The position numbers and the translations under genes were made by a program. The notes below the pieces were generated by a model, which was not told where the DNA came from, did no database searches, and saw only the letters and a program-made list of their open reading frames with translations. A DNA stretch of 64,000 nt from Chrysaora quinquecirrha. Its lineage: Eukaryota > Cnidaria > Scyphozoa > Semaeostomeae > Pelagiidae. Below, piece by piece: positions 44,896 through 56,700 of this stretch; the stretch's first letter is position 1; the number at the start of each line of letters is the position of its first letter. Location of the stretch: positions 488,313 through 552,312 of the forward strand of contig JACTAT010000230.1 in the NCBI GenBank assembly GCA_014526335.1. The letters are read 5' to 3'.

Positions 44896-44907
44896 TAATC
44901 TTCTTTT

Positions 44908-45284
44908 AACGTTTTTTCTTTTATAAGAAAGTTTTTTTTGGGCCAGTATTAAAACTTTCTTAAATATTTCATGTTTTCAGTACCAAAACTTTCTTGTGAC
45001 TTTCTTAGCAAAAATTTTAGAATGCAGTATTTGTGCGAATACACAGTTTAGGGCACTGTATGCATTGCACGAATACCACGTTTTCATAGAAAATAATCAT
45101 AAGACTCGTATAATAGCAAGATGAACGACTGAACAGAAGAGCCAAAATAACATACAGAACATTAATAGCGAAAATATGAAACAGAACTTTCTTAAGTTTA
45201 AAGAATCCAGTATTGAACTTTCTTAAGTTTTTAACATGTTGAGCACTACTTTCTTATAAACCATTTTCTTATTAAAAAAACGTG
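44908..45284 (+). mobile_element. MITE with CACGTTTTTTNNTAAGAAA ends, copy 1
   Basis: The left end ACGTTTTTTCTTTTATAAGA and the right end (reverse strand) CACGTTTTTTTAATAAGAAA are inverted relatives, followed by TA. AACTTTCTTAAG motifs repeat inside. It begins about 12 bp after the 44479-44895 element. Confidence 0.65.
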
Positions 45285-46025
45285 TATGTACATATGTAGA
45301 TAGTTTAATGAGGAATTGAATATCTTAATGAAATAGACAATTAAAGAGGCTGAATTTTCAATGAAATTGCACTTTTCATTCTATATTTATCATTTTGATT
45401 TTCTAAATCTGTTTCTCAAATTTATTTTTTTCTATAAAACTTATAATCATTAATTATTTTATTAAATTTACCAAAACTTAATAATTTTACAGAAAGATAA
45501 TCTCAATATTATTTAAAGGATTTATAAAATTCTAACTTCAACAAATTACAAATTCCAAATAACTTGCAGGTTCTTTAAGGGATTAAGAAAAGTTCTGGAC
45601 TAAAATAGAGCTGCTAATTGTTCTGACATTAAAAATAAACACAGTTGTTTAGGCCCTTCATTTCAAATGATGTCCTCAAGTGGACTACCAACCATATTTC
45701 CTCTAAGAAGTGTGCTCCCTCGAATAAGTGCCCTATTTTGATAAAGCTCCCCATCAGGTTGGTCCAGCCCTCATTTGATGTAAGTTAAATTTTGTTTATT
45801 ATTTTTCTCTCGATTTGTCAGCAGAGTGAAACTTTGAGTATCTGCAGCCCAAAATTGGGTCCACAGCATGGTAAGGGTTAAGCTCTTGATGGGAGGAATC
45901 AGGGACACCTCTTGCCAAACTTAGTTTTCTTCAAGATGTTTAATTTATTCATAAATGTTCAAATAATTACTCCTCTATGAGACAGAGTTTTCAATAACTG
46001 GATGCTTAACTGAGGAAATACTGTA

Positions 46026-46413
46026 CACTTTTTTTATTGAAGAAACCTGGCCCAGGGCCTAGTTCTAAGAGTTTTTAATTTTTGGCCCAATTTTAGTTCT
46101 AAAAGTTTCTTAACAGTTTCTTAATTAAATGGAAATAAATTGCAGTAAAAACAACAAAAAACCTTCTGTGGGATACAGTATTGCTTACAGGTGCAAGAAA
46201 CCGCATGGAATTAGCCACACTGGTGCGAGAAATTGCACCGGAATGCTTGAGAACTAATTACTACCTCCACAATTGTGAAATCAGTATGTTGGAAAACTGA
46301 TGCAAAATTTCTAAAGTTTCTTAACTCCTTCCTCGTAGTTCTAAAAGTTTATTAACTTTTTGGATGTCTAGTTCTAGGTTTCTTATAAACTGGTTTCTTT
46401 AATAAAAAACGTG
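46026..46413 (+). mobile_element. MITE with CACTTTTTTTATTGAAGAAA ends, copy 2
   Basis: A 388-bp element has inverted ends (CACTTTTTTTATTGAAGAAA left, CACGTTTTTTATTAAAGAAA on the reverse strand right), flanked by TA at 46024-46025 and 46414-46415. It contains AAGTTTCTTAAC motifs as in 44908-45284. A worn relative may end near 27790. Confidence 0.8.
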
Positions 46414-48696
46414 TATGCTCCTTTAATTTCCTTGCTACATGACTCATTAAGATTCATTACCTGAGTCCTTGTCATCAATACTGAATTCAAATGCTAGATG
46501 CTCAAGCAATCTCACGTTTGGTGTTAGTCTGGGTTTGACAAGCAATAACTGGGACTCTGGTAATATTCTAATGCTTGTGGCTTTCTCTCCAAAAAATTGT
46601 TTTTCCATCAAAACAATTTAAGAATCTGAATTTAAGAACCTAATTCCCTCAAAGCCTTAGAGTTTTAAATTCAAAATCTTATTAACAATTATTATACTGC
46701 TGTGTTATTTTGCTGTCTTTGTTAATAAAGTAAATATTAAAGACAGATTTCAATGCAGATTTGCATTGATGAAGCTGAAGTATAGGATTCCTTTACTTAG
46801 TTGATTTTCAATAATTTATAAGATGGAATCACCTTCAGGTCCTCATGAAATTTTCTTGTGATGATTTAAGTAAAGTCATACAGCAGATAAAATAAAGTAT
46901 AAATTTCTGAGGTATTTACCTTTATTCTTTATTTTTTATACTTTTACTTAAGTTTGTTTAAATAATAGTTGAATATGGTAAACTTTTTGGGTACATATTT
47001 ATCTTTGCTAGGAAATGTTTGACAACATACCTAGAGAATGAGTGGTAAAATTATTTGCAAAAATATGCCCTACTCTGTACCAATTTTAGGCCAAATTATA
47101 ACCGAATGTATAAATGAATCAGAAATCTGTACAATTCTTTGTTCCAAGTTGTCAATGATTAGTAAATTTGACACTGTTGCTTATATGAAATCCTGAAAAT
47201 TGATAATGTTCCTTATACCAAAATTGTGAAAATGAGTTTAGGCAGCATGTCCTCGAGTGCCAAAAATATACATGGTGCCACCCCCCCCCCCCCTATGGGA
47301 CCTGTCCTCTTTAAAGTTCTGTAAATGTAATGAAAAAATCACAGAATTCTTATTTTGAGGAAAATACTTTTCTCATTCTCCCTCCCCCTGAATAACGTAG
47401 AATTGAGTTCATAGAGAAAAATTGAATTCCTGCAAAACAGTACATATGTCAGTTGCTTCATGATGAAGCAGACAGGCATTAAAAGGACAGCAATGGCTCA
47501 GTTCTCTTTACCTTATTATTATTAGCGAATTTTTGTTGATTTTTTCACTTTCTCGCCCCATTCTGCTGTTATCTGGAGCTAAAACGAAGTTTTTTAGAAT
47601 TTTCGCTCAAAAATGCCTTCTCCAATCATTTTCCTGTTGTGTGGTGCAAAAAATGAATTTACTAGATTGTTCGCTCAAATATGCCTTGCTTGGCTTGAGT
47701 GCAAAAATACACATAATGTTCATTTCTGATGTTAAATTTTGTACAGTTGTTCAAATTCACTGTTTTTTGCGTCATAATTTTGGCGAATTTTAGTTTTTCA
47801 GTCTTTTCTTCGTTATCAATACGGAAATTCTTATCACCAGCGCTCAGTTTTCTCCTGTCAACTGCGATTTTGCATTGAATTTGAAGGGCTTTTGAAAAAA
47901 TTTTCTCGCATTTTGAAATTTGCCAATTTAATCAAGCACTGTTGATAGTAAATATTATGGTTCTTTCACCGTTCCTTTATCTGTTTTTCAACAAGCCTGA
48001 GGTTTTTTCAATGCAGTTTCCGTCTCCTCCTCCGCGCTTTATTGCGGGGACCCAAAGCGGTACGGGGATGTGTTCCTCTGGAATTCTGTGTTTTGTCTCG
48101 AGTTTTATAAAACTTCAAATAGCGGATACTTCTTTGGACATACTTGAAACATTTTTTCGTCTGACACTCCTCAGAGTATAGACGTCAGTAACAGATCGAA
48201 ACAATCTAGTAAGAATTTATGCCCAGGTGCGGATCGAAATGCACTAGAAGTTAAGTTTGGTCGGCATTGTATTTGAACACCAATAACAGCTCGCGGAGTG
48301 CAGCTAGAAGACCAATAGTATTAATTGAAGGGTCCGAGTGAGAAAACTAACTTATCCCGTCCACACGGAATGTGGAAAAATTCTATCACGCTTTAAGTGA
48401 GATGATGATTTTGCTCTGTCAATTATTCGAAACAATCCTCGCTTTAATTTTCTACCAATCGGTGATCAGATCATGGATCCAATAAATGTAGGCACATGGG
48501 AGAATCATGCTTAAGAAGAGGGTTGTTGCTTCGAATTGCGGGGTGGTTGCTCTTTCTTGCCGAATTGCCGGTTCTGTGTTATTATCTTGTCTGCAACCAT
48601 TGTGATTTGTGCAGTTTCTTTAAATTAGGTCAGGTCAGAGATTGATGCAAGGTTCCTGAGATTAAGTAAGAATGGGTAGAACCCAAACGGCATACT

Positions 48697-48926
48697 CACG
48701 CTAGCGAACTTATAATCACTACTGTGGTGGGTAATGTCTACTGTGGTGGTAATTTTGCATTTCGTGGTATCATCTACATATGGTGGTACCACCACAACAA
48801 GCATAGTAACCCACCACAGTAAGCATGATAACCCATCGCAGTAGTGATTATCCACCACAGTAGTGCAAAATCAACACCACAGCAGCGGTTACCCACCACA
48901 ATAGTGATTATAGGTTCGCTAGCGTG
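48697..48926 (+). mobile_element. MITE with CACGCTAGCGAAC ends
   Basis: Inverted ends of about 37 bp run from CACGCTAGCGAACTTATAAT to GTGGGTAA and back. The interior is made of CCACCACAGTAG-type sub-repeats. No coding frame is supported. Confidence 0.8.
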
Positions 48927-49299
48927 ATACTGTTGCAGCACGCGTTTCACACACATGCCCGCGATTCCTTCCACGTCAACGTCATTATTCATGGCATCAT
49001 ACATCGTTGCCAGTGTTGTCAATTCAAACTATAATTTAGCAGGAAAGCGCCAAAATCTTCCTTTTTTCTAACAAAAACTAGGCTATATAATTATTATGTT
49101 ATAGATCTTGCTAAAGAGTTAAAGCAACTCACAGCAGTTCGAAAGCTGGCCGTAAGTCAACCTGCCTATGAGGATTAGAAGCGTGTCCTTCAATATCACG
49201 AATGACATGTAGCAAAAACACCTAGTGGCACCTTATATACAGCAAAGAAATACTATAAATAACATCAGTCAAGAAGTACCATGCCTATACCATTGATGT

Positions 49300-49530
49300 C
49301 TTCTGACACGATGTAGTCAATGAATAACACTCTTTTGATATGCGAGTTTTGACGGCAAATGAATAGAAATAGCATCTATGTTGATCATTCTTCGGTTTCT
49401 TGCAGTGATATAAATTATTTAAAATTTAAAATGTTGCTTAGGTTTGTTTCCTGTGGTACTATGCGTTGCTTAAAATTTTGGGTCTCTACATCATGCTAGC
49501 TTATAAGCGGTTGCTTATAAAAAAACTGCG
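49300..49530 (-). mobile_element. Partial reverse copy of the CACGCAG MITE
   Basis: On the reverse strand it aligns with 28815-29010 (ATAAGCAACCGCTTATAAGC, GTTTAAGCAACG, TTCATTTGTCGTCAAAACTC). It keeps only one terminus, so it is truncated. Confidence 0.75.
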
Positions 49531-50171
49531 TCTATTGGTATAAAGGGAATTGAAATTGTTCTCCTATTAGGTCTCTTAGTATAAAATTGAAAATGACAAC
49601 GGTTTGACATTTCTCTTGGTCTTCAGACAAATTTACAACACTGTCGATTAAGGATAATTCGAGAATATTTTAAGGCTCAAAACCGAAAATTAATTTCCAT
49701 CCTTCCTTTAATTCCTGTCCAGCTGAAAATACGAATTTAGCGAAAAGTCTTTCATTTTTATTGTCTATATTTGACCAGGTGAATTTAGAATTGTTTCTGT
49801 GGCTTGTCCTTGCATTAATTTGCTTTATGTAACATCTTGCAATATTCCCTCATTTCTTTGTGTGATCGTGACCTATTTGGTTTTCACGGGGTTTTCAATA
49901 CATCTTAGTATACAGTATGTAAGATCTAATGTACCAACGCGGCTTACAACGGCTTAACAATCAACAAGTGCTCGAAATTTTAATGTTGAAACATCGCATA
50001 AAGATGTTTTCTACTGGGGCTTCTATTTAAACTTAAGAAATAACAATTTTTCTGGCCTTGGTTTATTTGAATTCTCCCTTTTTCGCAATACACAGAGCAA
50101 TGTCTTGGTAAATTTCATTTGCTTTATCCATTGAAATTCATACAACTTACCGAGCTGACCCAGCGACCGCC

Positions 50172-50262
50172 CTAGCTCGCCTAAGAGAGTAGCGTAGCGT
50201 AATGGCTAGCACTTGCGTCGTTTAGGCTCAAGGTCTGTGGTTCAAATCCAGGCTAGGGAGCA
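50172..50262 (+). repeat. tRNA-derived SINE head with intact Pol III boxes
   Basis: Box A TAGCGTAATGG (50195-50205) and box B GGTTCAAATCC (50239-50249) fit the consensus for internal Pol III promoters at tRNA-like spacing. The bases that should form the acceptor stem do not pair, so this is not a functional tRNA gene. Confidence 0.6.
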
Positions 50263-50745
50263 AAAATACCAAGGTGTAATAATCTTGCTCTCTGTGACAA
50301 TGCACCAAGGTGTATGTAACTTAGTGACGAAGGCCTAAAAAGCCTCGTACTATAGTCCCTCTTTATAGCTGCTCGCAAAATGATATGTTGCTACTCCTCG
50401 GGTAGTATAGCAAAGAATGGGGAAAGAAAACGAAATTGCCTGAGCCACAGCCAATGGGTCGAAAAGTTGTTAAGCGCTGTGAAACAATGGGTGCTTATTC
50501 AAGGGGGGACTTATTTTGATGTTCATTGGTTACAGTGTGTGTCGAGAGCATAGCAGAGAGAAAAATTTGTTCTCTTTTATCAAAATCAGCTGTATGCCAA
50601 CGTCCCATGACTGATTATTGGTTGAATTGATGGTAAAACCTAGTTTTCTGAAGACTACTTTTCCTTCCTGAAATAAGGGCATTTCTAAGTGATACAATGA
50701 TAGAATGTGGCTGAACATTATGAAACTTTCTTTCTCTATGTACAG

Positions 50746-53700
50746 GTTCTTATTGTGAATAAGAAGACGAAATAAAGAGCTAACAATGGATCCTGATCTG
50801 CCTAAAAAAGCGTTTGTTTCTACGTCGCCCATGGGTCTTGCCATTCGTGATCCTGGCGTTCTTACAAAAAGTCAAAGTTTCACTGAAACTGATTTCGAAA
50901 ATAGACATACTGTTAAGTCTGGTATAGGTAAGAACTTGTTCATTTCATTTCATGTTTTTATTGAAGAAGGTCGTCGTGGTGTTATCCAACTGACTCGTGG
51001 TGTCGGGTTCGATCCCAGCCACTTAAGCATCAACGCCAGGGTCGACGTCTCGACTAGTTAATCTACTACTGAGATCCTCGCTAATGGCGCTTAAACACCA
51101 TTTTACCTTCAGCTTCATTGAACAAGCAGGTTCACGATTGTATGTAGATCAGAAACTCCTTCCGTTTGCACAACTTTCTTTTGGGAACGTTTTTTCGTTT
51201 TGGAAACCGTCAGTTAAAGTGCAGGTCTTTCTTTGCAATAACGACAGGCCTATCTGTGCAGAACGGCAGGCCTATCTGTGCAAGAACGGCAGGCCTATCT
51301 GTACTGGATGGCAGGCCTTTCTGTGCAAAAACGACAGGCCTATCTGTGCAGAACGGCAGGCCCATCTGTGCAAGAATGGCAGGCCTTTATGTGCAGTAAC
51401 GACAGGCCTATCTGTGCAGAACGGCAGGCCCATCTGTGCAAGAACAGCAGGCCTATCTGTACTGGACGGAAGGCCTTTCTGTGCAATAACGACAGGCCTA
51501 TCTGTACAGGACGGCAGGCCTTTCTGAACGACAGACCCATCTGTGCAGAACGGCAGGCTTATTTGTACCGGACGGCAGGCTTATTTGTACAGGACGGCAG
51601 GCCTATTTGTACAGGATGGCAGGCCTATTTGTACAGGACGGCAGATCCATCTGTGCAGAACGACAGGCCCATCTGCGCAAGAACGGCAGGCCTTTCTGTG
51701 CAGTAACGACAGGCCTATCTGTGCAAAAATGACAGGCCTACCTGTGCAGAACGGCAGGTCCATCTTTGCAAGAACAGCAGGCCTTTCTGTGCAATAACGA
51801 CAGGCCTATCTGTGCAGAACGGCAGGCCCATGTGTGCAAGAACGGCAGGCCTATATGTACTAGACGGCAGGCCTTTCTGTGCCATAACGACAGGCCTATC
51901 TGTGCAGAACGGCATGCCCATCTGTGCAAGAACGGCAGGCCTTTCTGTGCAGTAACGACAGGCCTATCTGTGCAGAACGGCAGGCCTATATGTACTGAAC
52001 GGTAGTAATTGGATAAAAAGCCTATTATAAGCCTTGTAAAAGTATTTTAGTCGGTTTTGGAGATTTTAAAAATCGTCGTACATTTCTTGATATAAAGTCT
52101 TGTACTTGTTGGGAGAAATCTAAAAGCATGTTAGAATTCTAATGCGACGGGTGGTTATCTTTAAGCATCTGTACTTTTCACAGGCGATGTCTATGGAGAT
52201 ATTGAATTGGCAGGGAAAGGTAGAGATGTTGCACTAGCAGGAAAAGGCAGAGAACAGCGTCGTCATCATCACCATCGCCACCATCACCATGGTGATAGAG
52301 AAAGACGCCACAGCTCTCCCGGCGAAGGTGTTACGCGAAGACGATCAAGAAGCCGATCTATTCGCCAGTTAGACTCGGATCGTCCGGTCACTCCACCTGG
52401 GAAAAGAGTGCAGGCAATACTTGGTGAAGATGCCAGCAAAGAAGGCCCGACACCTAGACCACTCTTCTCAGAAATGGAAGAGCTTCTGTCAGATAATGGA
52501 GAGTCGTTCTGGAGAGAGACAGCGAGATGGGTCAAATTTGAAGAAGACGTTGAAGAATCTGGGAATCGATTCACAAAACCACATGTTGGCACGTTGTCTC
52601 TTCATGCGTTGTTTGAGCTGCGTAGCTTCTTGTTAAACGGTGCATTGCTTTTTGATATTGAGGGATCCACGCTGGACCAAATATCAAGTATTGTTGTTGA
52701 TAGAATGATTGCCTGTGGAAATTTGCCGCTGAAACTGCGCGATAAAGTCAAAGAGATCATGGTCAAGCGACATCGCCACGTGTTTGAAGGAGAAAAGAAG
52801 AAAGATGACGATAAGAAACGAGATGATGATAGAAGTAAAAGTGAGCCTAATGCTCTAATGCGCCTGCCCATCATTCGATCCTTTAGTAAGCCATCATTTC
52901 AAGAGGTAGCGTCTGAACAAGACATGATGAATGATCCGTATCTTCTTGGAAAAGGCAATGTTAATTTCATGAAGAAAATCCCCCCAGGAGCCGAAGCATC
53001 AAATATTCTTGTTGGTGAAGTAGACTTCCTGGAAAATCCTGTGGCTGTATTTGTTCGTCTTAAAGAAGCACATGAGTTAGGTGATCTGACAGAAGTACCT
53101 GTACCAACACGCTTTATTTTCCTGTTACTCGGTACTGTTGGCAATTTAGCAAAATATCATGAAGTTGGTCGTGCAATGGGAACTTTGATGTCAGACGAGG
53201 TTAGATTTTGAACGATTCCTATGAACGATTGCGAGATCGAGGCTGGAAAATACTTGGGCCGAAGCATGACGTACGGATCGAACTTAAGGTCCGTACAAAA
53301 AGCGTTGGAATATTTTCCAGCATTGATTGAGCAATCGTTCGATAAAGGCTTTATTAATTATATGTTTTTACATTGTTTCAAACTTTGATTGAGAAACTTT
53401 TCTTGGCGACGCCGGTCAATCGGTCCGGAGAAAGGCTTTTACGGACCGAGGAAGAACCAATCAAATAAAATTCAATTTTCCCTGTTTTGAGGATACATTC
53501 CACTAATGGGTCTGGGGACAAGGCATGCACATCTTGGCGGGAAAGTTTTCATATTTCCAGAATTCCTGCTTCTTGCGCAGCTGAAGTAACTATATTAACT
53601 CAAGTACTTTGTAAAACTTTAAATGCAAGAAAAGTTCAGTTTCTTCTGCAGTAACGACTGTGTTTCTAATCTGTACAGCAATAAATCCATGATCCAACGT

Positions 53701-56700
53701 ATCACCTTTTTACACTCTAGGTATTTTATGAGCTTGTACAAAGCAAATAAACTGGAGCATCTAATGGAACAACATTTGATGCAAACAATTTTTGATGCAA
53801 CCAAACAACGTTTGATATGATCCAAGAATTTTTGACGCAATCAAACAATCTTTGATGCAATCAAACATCTTTCAATGCAATCAAACAACTTTCGATGAGA
53901 TCAAACAACTTTCAATACGATCAAATCAACTTTGGATGCAATCAAAATACTCTGGATGCAAGCAAAGCAACTTTAAAAGCATTCAAATAAACTTTTGATG
54001 CAATCAAATCAACTTTTGATGCAACCAAAACAACTTTTGATGCAACCAATTCAAGCAATGAAATAAACTTTTGATGCAATCAAATCAACTTTTGATGAAA
54101 CCAAAACAACTTTTGATGCAACCAAAAACTTGAGTGTGCAAAAGCGCATGCAATTTGTCTTCATCTAGTCTTATTTATGCCTTAGGTATTTCATGAGCTT
54201 GCCTACAAAGCAAATAAACGGGAGCATCTTATTGCTGGAATCGATGAATTTCTCGATTCAGTAACTGTGTTGCCACCTGGTGAATGGGATCCAACAATCA
54301 GAATTGAACCTCCTGATAACCTGCCATCTCAAGAGGGACGGAAATATGGTCCAATGTCAAATGGTGTCTGTGAAAAGGTTGGTTGTAATCATTTTATTAG
54401 TGTCTTTCAGTTCATCATCCCTCACTGTGATTTTGTAATTGTAGGGCAGAAATGCTGCAGAGCTACTTACTACATACAAAATAATGGAAAAATCCGGATA
54501 GGAATTGGCCCACCTCTACCTTCACGGGTAGCAGCTACCATCAGAGGAGCCTTAGGGTCGCCCCCGACTACGGTCGACCCATTTTCTTATTTACTTACTT
54601 ACGGTGAATAAATGCAAAAAAGATAATAGAAGCTCCGACTAGCAAAGTTCGGAAATTATCATCTTTTTCAACGAATGGGAACACTTGGACTTATTTTTTA
54701 CCCCTGCGCCATATGATCTTGTTGCTTAAATTCTAATTTCGTCCAGCACATTTTGTTCTTCAGCATCGAATGTTTCCGAGAGCAATCTCATCATAATTAC
54801 ATCGCGGCGTAACCAATTGTTGAGGGGACATTGTAACTGCTCTTTTGTTTCAAACAAGCAGAGAAATGGTTTAACCAATGTATATCGAGGGGCAAGATCA
54901 TGCGATACTCTCTGACAAAGCTCGCTTATCTGATTTTGCTAGTTCGCGTAACTTTGTTTTCTCAGACGGACTAAACGTTTTTACTATGGAACCTTTGTTC
55001 ATCAAAGACTTGCTCTTCATCTCTTCGATAACCAAAACGAAATTTTTAAATAAAGCAATCCCAATTTCATGCAATGAAAATTACACCCAAAATATAAAAT
55101 ATGCGAAAAAAACTAACCGAAGTTCTTAATTGCAAGAAAAAGCGAGAAACATTTTTACCAGAGACGCAAAAACCCTACACACCTACAAACCTGGTTTGGA
55201 GGAAGGTTTTCGCTAAAAAATGAGGAAGGTTTTATATAAAAACGACTTTTCATATTTTTGCTACAGCAAATCTATCTTGTCCACCCTTTGAGGTCCCTAC
55301 AGTGCTGTGATATCCTTCAGCTTAGAAAGTTGGAATCAATTTATGAACCACCCTCTTAAGACTGTAGCCTCCTGATATTAAAGCCTGATTACCCCCCTTT
55401 GTAACACTTACGCTAAAACATACAAGCGATCTGGGAAGGTCCCTATGTACACGTCTTTGTCTCGTGCGTGCAAGAGTCTGTCTGGCCGTTTTTTCGGCAA
55501 TTTTATATCATGTTAAAATGAAGAAGGTTGGTTACATAAATTTCAGGTTTGGAGGAAGGTCAATAATTTTTTGCAACTCTGATTTTTACCCAAACTTAAT
55601 GGCCTTTTTCGTCTGACACTCCTCACAGTATTAACATCAGAAGCAGACCGAAACAGTTGCAAAAAGCGGAGTTTATACCCAGATGCGGATCGAAAAGCAC
55701 CAATAAGAAAGTAGTGCTGAGTTTTTATTGTGTTTTAAACACCAAGCAGTAAGTATGCCCGACAATTTTTCCGCTGTTTCTTGCAATTTTGAAATTTTGT
55801 ACTGCTCAAAGACTAACCGAAGTTCGTTCAATCGATCTGTAATATTAACTGAAAACAAAATAAGATTAGATTTCTTGGCTGTAAAGACGTTTTAATGTCA
55901 TTAGTATAGATTCGTTTTAATCTCAATCTTAACCAGTTTTTCATTCTCCGGTTCTTATATCAATTGTCTTGAATAGAAATAACCAGACAGATAAAATTGT
56001 TTCTTCACCAATATTAATGTTATAAACTAATACGATGTTCGAGTTGAGATCCAATGAATATTTTAAAAACACACTTTATAAGAACAATAAGTTTGAGAAG
56101 TTACATTGAAGAATAAGAATATTCTAAGAACAAACTTAGGCTGAATCTCAGCGCGTACGAAATTTCCAGCCAATCTCAGAGTCTCAGCGCATACAAGAGC
56201 TGTTTTTATTTGAATCACTTGCTTTCTACACTGTTTTCTGTGCGAAACAGGAGAGTTTGCAACAAAAAACTGTAGTGATATGATGCCAAGCGAAGAATTG
56301 CACACAAAAGCAATAAGAGCTACGAATATTGCCAGGCGACTGTTCCATGGTACGGAATGATGAATAAGACCATTTATTATCCTGAATAGCAAGTTCAGAT
56401 CTGAGTTACTGCTTCGAGTTAATGCAATTAATGCATTGCCTGGGAGAGGGGAGCTACTTCGATCTAATCGACACAGGGATTTGCCGACTTGGATGTCCCG
56501 AGCGATTGCTGACCCTTATCGTTCTAAAGCATGTGTTACGGGTAGGCTGAAAGAAATTAAATGACGTCATTTGATGACACTGTCCTTGACAAGTTTAGGG
56601 TTATTAAAGAACCAGTTTTCCAATGAAGGATAAGATGATCAAATGAGGAAAAAACACATTTTCGAATAGATTGTACTCTAAAAACGGCTCATTAATGTGA

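Larger units (their letters stand above)
38704..50745. other. Spacer between SLC4 copies A and B
   Basis: About 12 kb contain no supported gene. Items seen are a pair of direct repeats with a captured gene fragment, a long-inverted-repeat element, a (GAT)n block, a hairpin, SINE-like pieces and several MITEs. Positions 45290-46020 and 46420-48100 are AT-rich with nothing I can identify beyond homopolymer runs. The copy B promoter must lie in the right part but was not found. Confidence 0.6.

Noticed and set aside
50188..50262. A tRNA gene
   Set aside because: The promoter boxes fit, but the acceptor and T stems do not pair, so a SINE head is more likely.
51084..52005. Several frames with repeated [16 protein letters not shown] peptides
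   Set aside because: They are generated by the minisatellite in the first intron of SLC4 copy B and are open in several phases on both strands.
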